A DNA stretch of 64,000 nucleotides, taken from the NCBI RefSeq assembly GCF_000002235.5, contig NW_022145599.1:6176781-6240780 (forward strand). Reading direction: 5' to 3'. The notes below the pieces were generated by a model. It was not told where the DNA came from, made no database searches, and was given only the letters and a program-made list of their open reading frames with translations. This document shows, in pieces, positions 52,901 through 60,481 of this stretch; the first letter of the stretch is position 1; every line of letters begins with the position of its first letter. Source of the DNA: Strongylocentrotus purpuratus. Lineage: Eukaryota > Echinodermata > Echinoidea > Camarodonta > Strongylocentrotidae. The translations under genes were made by a program, and so were the position numbers.

Positions 52901-53419
52901 AGACTCTACTAGTACTAGTAGTACGACTATAGTGCTAGAATAGATAAGTGATATACATAAAAAAATAGGTCTAACACTAGTTTGTTAAACCGAACTTAGA
53001 GATCTGAGATAAATAGATAACTGAACTGACAGTTAACTGTTGTTGAGTTAAAGTTAGATCTTAATCCCTACGTTGAAAGTCTACGTTGCACTTGCACTTG
53101 CAGGCAGTGCTGCACACCATTTGAAATGATTTCATTTGCACTTGTCCAACAGTTAGAATGTCTATCAATCATGTCTTGACTTGCATTGTTGCAAGGTTGC
53201 ATTTTTTTAAAGAGTAACCATGTCAGAAACACGAACTGCAGATTATTCTAGTAGGTTATGTAAGTTTCTCACCTGTATGCTGTCTTCAGTAGATGAAGTG
53301 TTAGCGACGCAAATCATGCTGATGACGTCGGGAAACTCGACATTCCTGTTTCGGCTGAATGCCCTCCGTCCATTCACTATCAGGAACAACTGGTTCTGCT
53401 TTCGCTCAAGCCACCACAT
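37914..53419 (-). CDS. ten-exon gene, 633 residues; ParB-like and degenerate methyltransferase-like regions
   Basis: Exons on the minus strand are 53419-53273, 46328-46007, 45133-44899, 44346-44091, 43621-43502, 42354-42129, 41321-41200, 40661-40514, 39784-39626 and 38080-37914. All junctions are GT/AG, all phases agree, and the total is 1902 nt. The start ATG (AACATGT) has an in-frame TAG two codons upstream. Residues about 75-150 are Ser-rich with basic PPERKRRNK, a likely nuclear signal. Residues about 175-270 (LPVLAVDGPSG, CRVYQNLDKVEALRVASLH) resemble the ParB/sulfiredoxin fold, in which VxVVDG and EALxLAxxHN are typical. Residues 362-435 (LQGLSEEERYSLL, TWEEAIERYPTFTSE) resemble a helical segment I recall from uncharacterised marine-invertebrate proteins. 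Residues about 553-595 (VEHFTSIDEVVLDVGDG, GRNGRMVE) resemble motif I of N6/N4 DNA methyltransferases, but lack the usual FxGxG. IVQSPVGD near 520 could be a decayed motif IV. The domain calls are inference; the gene model is strong. Confidence 0.8.
38184..39625. other. intron 9 with homopolymer-rich repeat
   Basis: Intron 9 runs 38081-39625. It contains poly-A runs (about 38421-38443 and 39055-39082) and poly-G runs (about 38492-38509 and 39218-39229), probably from dispersed insertions. No coding potential. Confidence 0.5.
41490..41990. repeat. dispersed repeat copy in intron 6
   Basis: The stretch containing TTTATTACTTTATTATAATT, the CAGTATTTTGTACAC block and a terminal C run followed by CAGTCAGAATAG is repeated in the same orientation at 42620-43160 in intron 5. 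It is absent from coding exons. Confidence 0.55.
42620..43160. repeat. dispersed repeat copy in intron 5
   Basis: Partner of 41490-41990, ending in one of the longest C runs of the window (about 43124-43148) followed by CAGTCAGAATAG. Sequence drift between the copies suggests they are not very recent. Confidence 0.55.
45261..45398. mobile_element. 138-bp hairpin MITE in intron 2
   Basis: GGGCCCGTTGCATAAAGACT and the following TACTATTATGGTAACT are matched inverted at the right end, giving a stem of about 35 bp. It lies between exons 2 and 3 of the ten-exon gene and has no coding capacity. Confidence 0.7.
46455..47130. repeat. tandem repeat of about 160-172 bp, 3.5 copies
   Basis: Units contain AAAAATGAAGAAGTGGTTTG, CATGGCAAC and CCAATATGTGTGCC, and recur at about 46523, 46682, 46837 and 47010. 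The last unit runs into a GACTGACCGACTGACC stretch. It lies in intron 1 just upstream of exon 2. Confidence 0.7.
47131..49300. other. intron 1, nothing specific recognised
   Basis: AT-rich intronic sequence. Imperfect inverted pieces around TATTTATAGTGTA occur at about 48340-48520. No supported exon. Confidence 0.4.
49583..49735. mobile_element. 153-bp hAT-like MITE
   Basis: CAGGGGCCGCGGAGC at the left is inverted as GCTCCGCGGCCCCTG at the right. AATGG flanks both sides (49578-49582 and 49736-49740). The 5-bp duplication is the same length as for the insertion at 12023-13523. Confidence 0.75.
49891..50388. mobile_element. 498-bp piggyBac-type MITE with TTAA flanks
   Basis: The ends are AGGGGAAGTCCACCCTGAA and TTCAGGGTGGACTTCCCCT, flanked by TTAA at 49887-49890 and 50389-50392. 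The interior is also largely self-complementary, with ACTGTAAATTCCATAAATTG matching an inverted block near 50200, so it folds back over most of its length. Non-coding. Confidence 0.75.
50941..52273. other. intron 1, nothing specific recognised
   Basis: AT-rich intronic DNA with no open frame, repeat partner or motif noticed. Confidence 0.4.
52283..52872. mobile_element. 590-bp foldback element with 9-bp target duplication (Mutator-like)
   Basis: Two arms of about 293 bp (52283-52575 and 52579-52872) are near-perfect reverse complements around a 3-base centre; I saw only a handful of mismatches. The ends are TAGACCGAATTTTCCGTCTC and its complement. AACCAAACC occurs directly outside both ends (52274-52282 and 52873-52881). 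A 9-bp duplication with long inverted ends is the pattern of Mutator-like elements. Non-coding; it lies in intron 1 of the ten-exon gene. Confidence 0.85.
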
Positions 53420-53860
53420 GTTGAACTAATATAGTCTGGATCAAGGCACTTTTAACGAATCGACGATATCGATGACTTTTTCGAGCAAAATAGATGCTTA
53501 CTAAACTAAAATGCCAACTAACTATATAATAGAGGAATGTTTGAGTATCTATACAAGTCGTCAAGGCAAGCTTAAACTGACAGAAAGCGAAGTGAATACT
53601 CTAGACTATTAGAGAGATTAGTAATGCTTTAAACACGACGGGGCGAATGCAGACTATTCATATGCAAATGAGTCTACACTATACCAATATAAGCCCTCGA
53701 TCTATCACTTGTTATGCAAATTTTCGCACGCGACCATTGCCGATTGGTGTTTCGTTGTGAATGGGGGACAGGAAGTGTACCCCTTTGTTTATTTTGTTAT
53801 GTAAAATAGAAGAGCTCAGTATCATCATCTAATTTCTTGAAGGCAAGCATGTAATCCCCA
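53420..53860 (-). promoter_or_regulatory. 5' flank of the ten-exon gene with an octamer site
   Basis: Upstream of the ATG, ATTTGCAT (53669-53662 on the minus strand) matches the POU octamer. ATTGG/CCAAT-type sequence occurs near 53740. No TATA box was identified and the transcription start is unknown. Confidence 0.3.
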
Positions 53861-54949
53861 GGCACGCAGTGAACTTATTGTTGTTTTGTGATGGGGGGGG
53901 GGGGGGGGGGTTACTAGTTTGTCAAATAAATTGTAACTATAGCTGTGATATGCCAGTGCATAGCTTAATCAAATCGTTCATTGTAAACAGCATGTCATTT
54001 TTATTTTCAATTTTCAATGTAGTTTCAAAGCAAATTGGAAACATTTCGGCGATCCCTCATTTTCTTTTAAAGTTGACTCATAATACCATGGAGGACTAAG
54101 AGCTAGGAAGATAATTATGTTATGCCTTCATGACTGCATATTTTTCTCGCTTAGTTTTAGACAATTGCAGGCAGCAACCAAACAAGAAAGAAATTAATTT
54201 AATGATTTAGTTATTTGGCGCCCCATTTATAAATCATATCATATTTGACTCACTTTGGATGACTGGGCCGAGGTTTATTTATTACCCCAAAAGTATATGC
54301 GCCTAATCTTAGTCTCACATAGTGAGACATTTCTAAAAGAAGAAGAAGAAAAAAAAAGAAGGAGAAGAAGAAGGAGAGGAAAAAGAAGAATTAAGAAGAA
54401 AAAGTTCAGAATTACAGAAGAAAACGGCGAAAGTCACACTCAAGTGACTGCGAGCAAGACTAGCTCTCTCAAACTGTTAAACAACCATTTCGGTTTTATG
54501 AATGGGGTGACAGAGCGTGGTCCAAGTACCCCTTTGTTTGTTACGTAACATAGGAGAGCCCAGAAAACATAATCCTAGACTTGTTGTTGAAGTTGTTTTT
54601 GTAATGACTTCATGTGTCAAGTTTAACTTATAATTGTAACAATGTGTCACAATCCTCTGGTTATCATTATTATCTATTATTCTACTTCTACTCCGATCCT
54701 AAACTAAAACCGTACGTGATTTACAACTATTCATATTACTACTGTCAGGCGGGGGGGGGGGGGGGGGGGGGGGGCATAAACCCAAATTTAATTTATAAAG
54801 TGCCCCAAAACGGGTACGAACAGGATTCCCCCCCCCCCCCCCCTCGAGAACAAACACACACCATCAAGGCGGAGTAACAGAGGCTGATTTCAAAGCAAAA
54901 ATCATAATTTAAAAACTTTGTTGGCCGTTGATCCCTCATTTTAAAAGAA
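53861..54949. other. repeat-rich stretch without a supported gene
   Basis: A GGGGACAGGAAGTGTACCCC block near 53765 recurs in modified form near 54505 (ACCCCTTTGTTTGTTACGTAA). A GAA-rich purine run at 54340-54400 creates a 97-residue open frame that I do not accept. G and C runs are at about 53892-53910, 54751-54774 and 54829-54843. Confidence 0.4.
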
Positions 54950-54950
54950 C

Positions 54951-55118
54951 AGCGGTGGATCCAGGATTTGGAAATAGAGGGGGTGCAGACGGCAAATTTG
55001 AATAAAGAGGGGGCGCAGAAGGAAATTTTCTTAGTATGTTCAATGTGTGATTCTCAACAACAAGAAAGAAAGGAGGGGCTTGCGCCCTCTTGCGCCCCCT
55101 GCATGGATTCGTCACTGT
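54951..55118. mobile_element. 168-bp hAT-like MITE
   Basis: The ends CAGCGGTGGATCCAGG and GCATGGATTCGTCACTG are imperfect inverted relatives of the ends at 12023 and 15147. AAGAA occurs close to both sides. Non-coding. Confidence 0.5.
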
Positions 55119-55234
55119 AAGAATAGGTCTAAGCAACAACAAACATGTTAGTTAAACCTTCACTTCCAACACTTTTTATAATTTAATTTTGGAGCCCATT
55201 CGTTAAATTCATTTTCTTATAATCTCCTTTAAAT

Positions 55235-56625
55235 CTGCCCCTGATATATTTGAATGCATAATGCGGGCTTCATTTTTTTTCCCCTGAAGACCTAAAATTT
55301 GACCCGTGTTAAAATATATTATGAGGAGGGGGGGGGGGGGTGCTCAATCCGAGACCCATCCAAAATAAGCTAGGCTCAGTGATATCTAAACTCCACCGTA
55401 AAAACCACCCCCCCCCCCCCCCAAAAAAAAAAAAAAAAAAAAAAAAATCGAAATGAAGTCATGCGAGCTGTTTTTTTTGTTGTGTTTTTGATAAAAGAAT
55501 GATATCTGAGCTCCCCCCCCCCAATATTTTGGGGGAACTCATCACACGGGTGGAAATGTTATCCTTTTTTGGGAGGATCGAGAGAGGAGCTCAATGATAA
55601 TCGATTCCCAACAAAAATATGGTAGACACAATGATATCTGAGCCCCCCCCCCCCTCAAAAAAAAAAAAATTGGGAGAGGGCTCAGTAATATTTGAGCCAC
55701 ACCAAAATTATAAGTGGCTTAGAGATAACTGTCCCCCACCAAAAAAAATGGTGGTTGTTCAATTAATGTCTGAGCCACCCCCCCCCCCCCCCCCCCCTCC
55801 GCACACACCCCTCTGAAAGATAGAAGGGGCAGGCTTAACCCCAAATCCGTCTTAGTTTGTTCCTACTAAAAAAAAACCCTGCCCCTGATATATTAGAATG
55901 CATAACATGGGCACGATTTTTTTTTTGCCCGATAAAGACCCGAAATTTGACCTGTGTTAAAATAAATTAGGAGGAGGGGGGGGGGGGGGGGCTCAATCCG
56001 AGCCCCACCCAAAATATGATGGGCTCAATGATATCTGAACTCCACCCACAAAGAAAGAAAGAAAAAAAAATGAAGTCATGCGAGATGATTTTTTTAAAAT
56101 TTGGATAAGAAATTATTTCTGAGCCCCCCCCCCCCCCCCAATATTTTGTGGGAACTCATAACGCGGATGGAAATTTTTTCCTTGAAAGAGAATTGAAATT
56201 TGACTTTTGTTAAAATATCTTCGGAGGAGAGAGGAGCTCAATGATAGTCGATTCCCAACAAAAATATGGTAGACACAATGATATCTGAGCCCCCCCCCCC
56301 AAAAAAAAAAAACAATGGGGTAAGGGCTCTATAATATTTGATCCACACCAAAATTATAAGTGGCTTAGTGATAAATGTACCCCACCCAAAAATTTGGTGG
56401 TTGTTCATTGTCTGAGCCCCCCCCCCCCCATCCGCACACACCCCTCTCCAAGATAGGGCCATTAGCCCCAAATCCGCCTTTGTTCTTCGTATGAGCAAAT
56501 TTTCAAACTGAAGTGCACGCGAGCTGATTTTTTTTTTCTCGATAGAGACCTAGCTGAAATGTGACCTGTGTTAAAATGTATTGGGAGGGGAGAGGGCTGT
56601 ATATAGGGCCAAGTTTCGTAAAAAT
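55235..56625. repeat. tandem repeat of about 640 bp rich in homopolymers
   Basis: CCCTGATATATT followed by GAATGCATAA occurs at about 55239 and 55878, with a third partial unit from about 56470. Units contain TTTGACC.GTGTTAAAAT, GATATCTGAGC and several poly-C, poly-G and poly-A runs. Predicted proteins here are artefacts. Confidence 0.65.
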
Positions 56626-56658
56626 AATGCAAATCGTAAAGATGCATAGCCTACGTTA

Positions 56659-56815
56659 CACACTTCAAATGGGGGTGTTTCCATTTGTTGACCTCACCTT
56701 ACACCCCTAACTCTAAGCATAATCTTAAACATAACCCTAACCCTACCCATGTCAGCTAGGATGACAGGGGGTGTATACATGCAGGTAACATGTGGAAACA
56801 CCCATTTGAAGTGTG
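56659..56815. mobile_element. 157-bp inverted-repeat element
   Basis: CACACTTCAAATGGGGGTGT matches, inverted, the right end ACACCCATTTGAAGTGTG. The centre includes CATAACCCTAACCCTACCC, which looks telomere-like but is only about two units. Confidence 0.6.
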
Positions 56816-57299
56816 TGAAGCCTGTGCACTTTACAATTTTTTTTTTTTTTTTTTTTTTTTTAACGAAAAGTGGTCCTGCAGATCGAGGCTCATATAATTT
56901 TCGAAATGCAAAAAACCCAACAAATTAATGATTTAGTTTCTTATTACACCCTTTAGTTGGCATCTCACTTGTTCGACGTTGGAGTCGAGGGCAGAGGCAC
57001 CTCGGCCTACGTTGTACTGTATAGAATTATATAGACTCAGACTAGCGGGAGTGGCGTAAACAAAAACAACAATAAAATAAAAGCTGGAGACTTGAGGTCG
57101 ATGGATCGAACTCGATCTTGTAAAGTTCTAATTTTGAGGTTGTCCCAACAGTACAGCAATTAAATGTCTTTACCCCCACCCTCACCCTGCCCCCTCCCCC
57201 TCCCCCCATCCCGTACAACGAATCTTTAAATGCGCGTCCCGCGTCCATCACAGACTGGGAGTAAGACTATGCGTTGAACCGATTTCTAAGAAGTTAATA
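56816..57299. other. non-coding, T run and pyrimidine tracts
   Basis: A T run of about 30 (56837-56862) and CCCTCCCCCTCC tracts near 57180-57206. No gene is supported. Confidence 0.35.
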
Positions 57300-57568
57300 A
57301 TCCCGCACGGGCGATGTGTCGAGCTAGTTTCTAAGAAATTCCCACGGAGCGCGGCGGACATGTCTACCTACGTGTGTACTATACTTCTATAATCCCCATG
57401 TTTGGGTGTTTTGTAAACAATAGATTTCCCATCGACAGCACGTGCCGAATCTTGAATCTTGAATTTGTTGCACCCAAAAGCTACGTTGACAGCTGTCCGA
57501 GGAGAAGAGTCAAGACTTGATTATCTACGGTACCTTCAGAGTACTGGCGTTGCGTTGGAAAGCGAGAG
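57300..57568 (+). promoter_or_regulatory. possible promoter and non-coding first exon
   Basis: This stretch is locally CpG-richer than its surroundings, has an E-box CACGTG at 57439-57444 and ends in a good donor-like AGCGAGAG|GTAATT at 57568/57569. No downstream coding exon is recognised in the window, so this is only a candidate. Confidence 0.25.
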
Positions 57569-57891
57569 GTAATTTTACAATGCTTTTTCTTTCAAGTTTT
57601 ACAGTAACGTTAACTTAATTAGATAACAGTTAATGTGTTACAATTTACAAAGTGTTACAGCTACTAGTACTACCACAGTGTTTTGTTACTTAGATTCACA
57701 CGTTGTGCACTGTAGTGTACTGGGCGAGACGGAGCTAAGTTACGGTGTTAAACAGTTATTGGACTAACGTTGCTGTACTAATCCACAGTAGCTATAGACT
57801 CTGGCAATTTGGAAGTCTATTTTATGTTGGATCTAGATCTAACTTTATGTCTAGTATTAGTAAAACTAGATCTAGTAGATCTAGAACTTAA

Positions 57892-58474
57892 AGGTACTAT
57901 GTCCCTTTTGCAGCCAACCTCAAATTCTGTAGAACTTTGCAGGAATTATGAATAGGGTCTAGCCTATGTCATGTAGGCCTAGACCTATGTCCTATCTGTG
58001 AAATTTAAATGTTAGCAGTGTCCTCATATTCAAATTATGCAAGGAAACCCGTTTACTTGCTAGACTTCACTGTCAGACACTACTGAGTGACTGACTGGCT
58101 TTTTTTTCTTCTTTGGTCATAAAATACATGAAAAGAGTTGTAAAGGGTACATGAGCATTTGTCTAGATCTACATCAATAACCCACTTCTTGTGATGGCCA
58201 AGATTAAACTGATTGAATCTTTGCGCAGCATAAAACGTAGACCTCTATGACCATTCGGTACAGTTGTCTGAAAATCAAGACTATTACTTTTGGGCTCTAG
58301 GCCTATAGCCCTAAAGTCGATTTGACAACTAATAGATCTAGTCGTTATTTTCCCACTTGAAGACATTTTTAAGCCCCACTTTGTTTAGGGAAGTTCTAAA
58401 TTAGTATTATCTTTCAAATGCAGTTGGAATTTAACTTTTTCATTTTTTTGGCCTGCAAATGGGACATAGTACCT
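57892..58474. mobile_element. 583-bp piggyBac-type MITE with TTAA flanks
   Basis: The ends are AGGTACTATGTCCC and GGGACATAGTACCT, with TTAA at 57888-57891 and 58475-58478. The inverted similarity continues through TTTTGCAG/CTGCAAA. Non-coding; the 65-residue frame at 58169-58366 is chance. Confidence 0.7.
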
Positions 58475-58523
58475 TTAAGTAAGAAGGAATACAATGTCAC
58501 TTTACAAATATGTTGACTGGGCT

Positions 58524-58624
58524 AGGCCACTCATACACGATGTCAATACAAAGTATAGGCCACTCATAACACGATGTCAATACAAAGTATAGGCCACTCA
58601 TAACACGATGTCAATACAAAGTAT
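58524..58624. repeat. 34-bp minisatellite, three copies
   Basis: AGGCCACTCATAACACGATG followed by TCAATACAAAGTAT is repeated at 58524, 58557 and 58591. The copies are identical apart from one missing A in the first. Confidence 0.85.
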
Positions 58625-58713
58625 AGGCCTAACAGTTAGGCCCTGGCCGAAGTTAAAGTGATCTTTTTAAAATTTGATGGTCATAGATCTAGTCTACTCA
58701 TAGTTTAGATCTA

Positions 58714-59212
58714 CAACTGTATGATGGAGGTACTTTTAATCCACGCACTTTGTTTTGAAAGGCTAAAAAGTCAAATAATTTAACATTTTTTATCAACGTT
58801 TTTTCCTCATTAAATACTAAATATTCTGAGGATCATTTATAGAGAAAACTTTGACAGGAATATTTGGTGAATGTTAACTCTCGTGTCGATTACGTGACCG
58901 CTTCAATTTTTCTTTGACAAAATCAAGCGGTACATTAATCCACGCACCACAGTTTTAATACAGGAAATGAATGTATATTTTCGTTTTCTGTCTCAATGAA
59001 GTGTATTCTTGATGATTTCATGAAATCATAAAAATACAAGAAACCAATGATTTTCCCTCAAAATTGTTGTGATATCGCGATAGGCTTGTTGTTTTATTGT
59101 CTATCCAAAAAAAATGAGCGCATATAACGCGTCGCATCGCGCGTATTGAGGGATGCGTGGATTAATGTACTGCATGGATTAAGGTACCTCTACCATACTA
59201 ATAATACAGTTG
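58714..59212. mobile_element. 499-bp element with two nested inverted-repeat pairs
   Basis: Outer ends are CAACTGTAT...GAGGTACTTTTAATCCACGC and the inverted GGATTAAGGTACCTC...ATACAGTTG. A second pair, GGTACATTAATCCACGCA near 58930 and TGCGTGGATTAATGTAC near 59154, repeats the motif inside. Non-coding. Confidence 0.6.
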
Positions 59213-59760
59213 TTTATGAAGTCTTGAAGAATGTTGTATAAACCACAAATATTTTTTCAGGCATTTTTTATGGCAACACTTTCTTGCTGCTAACTGTGTG
59301 TTAGACTTTCGAAATTTGTGATTTTTTTTCTTCACTTTTTTGACTTGTTTAAATTTCTAGATGAGAATAGAATTATACTTTTTATAGATCTAACAAAGTT
59401 AGGTCTAGACCTACATATTACATCTAGATCTAGATCTGTTTACATTGTAGAGTATTGGCATGCACCCCCCCCCCAAAAAAAAAAAGTATCTGAAAGGCCC
59501 ACTTTTTTTAACTCTTTGTTTGCTTTGTTCGCCGATTTGCACGGACGTAGGCGTGCCAACTTCGCATTTTTGCACAGATGTATACGAGTCAATTAGACAT
59601 TCATAATACCGCTCGCAGTGTGTAGCCACGCGTTGCGTTTACTATTGTTTACATTGTATACATCGCACACTTTCCGGTAAACTGTTTTTCTTCATAGTGT
59701 TACATTCGAAATTACCGTGTATTTAGCGGTTTTCTTTGGATTTTTTTTACTGATGTTACG
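59213..59760. other. non-coding upstream of piggyBac-like fragment
   Basis: C and A runs at about 59464-59485 and AGATCTAGA-rich sequence near 59420. It may include the 5' untranslated part of the piggyBac-like element; terminal repeats were not identified. Confidence 0.35.
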
Positions 59761-59901
59761 ATGGCACCTGCTGGAAAACGTCAACGTGTGTTTAGTGTAG
59801 AGGAGGCTCGAGATCTTGTTACTATGGAAGCATGGAGCATGGACTCTGATTCCGACGAATCGAGCAGTGACGAAGACTCTAGTGATAAAAGTGTTCCCTG
59901 A
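59761..59901 (+). pseudogene. piggyBac-like transposase N-terminal fragment
   Basis: ATG to TGA encodes 46 residues: MAPAGKRQRVFSVEEARDLV followed by an acidic Ser/Asp/Glu-rich tail (DSDSDESSSDEDSS). Basic start, a short FSVEEA-type helix and an acidic low-complexity stretch are typical of piggyBac transposase N-termini, which normally continue for about 500 more residues with the DDD catalytic core. None of that follows; the sequence passes straight into satellite DNA at 59902. It is probably a truncated remnant; similarity was judged by eye. Confidence 0.4.
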
Positions 59902-60215
59902 GAGTAGACTGATAGAATAAGAATGAATAAAAATTAATGAAAGAGCTAGAGATGACAGCAAGAAAGAGAGTAGACTGATAGAATAAGAATGAATAAAAAA
60001 AATGAAAGAAGGAGATAGAGATGACAGCAAGAAAGAGAGTAGACAGTGATAGAATAAGAATGAATAAAAATAATGAAAGAAAGAGATAGAGATGACAGCA
60101 AGAAAGAGAGTAGACTGATAGAATAAGAATGAATAAAAATTAATGAAAGAGCTAGAGATGACAGCAAGAAAGAGAGTAGACAGTGATAGAATAAGAATGA
60201 ATAAAACTAATGAAA
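59902..60215 (-). repeat. satellite array, five units of 66-71 bp
   Basis: GATAGAATAAGAATGAATAA recurs at about 59911, 59977, 60048, 60117 and 60185. The unit is the reverse complement of one half of the 130-bp satellite at 62759-63690. Confidence 0.85.
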
Positions 60216-60225
60216 GAAAGATGTA

Positions 60226-60390
60226 TCCTGTCTTGCCGTCATCTTTATATCTTTCTTTTATTATCTTTATTCATTCTTATGCTATCAGTGTTTACTCTCT
60301 TTCTTTCCGTCATCTCTATCTTATTATTATTATCATTTTCCTATCTATATGTACCCTATGTCTTGCCGTCATCTGTATATCTTTTTCTTA
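60226..60390 (+). repeat. 130-bp satellite, start of plus-orientation array
   Basis: About 1.25 units in the opposite orientation to 59902-60215. The Helitron-like insertion at 60391 cuts it within TTTCTTA|TTATC, and it resumes at 62759. Confidence 0.8.
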
Positions 60391-60449
60391 TCAGGTGGGC
60401 TGTATCTAATACAGACCACCTTATATTTTTGTTAAAATCGCCTTTATTT

Positions 60450-60481
<32 letters not shown>

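Noticed and set aside
54255-54548. 97-residue frame with an EEEKKRRRRRR stretch
   Set aside because: It arises from a GAA-rich simple repeat. No domain, splice context or partner was found.
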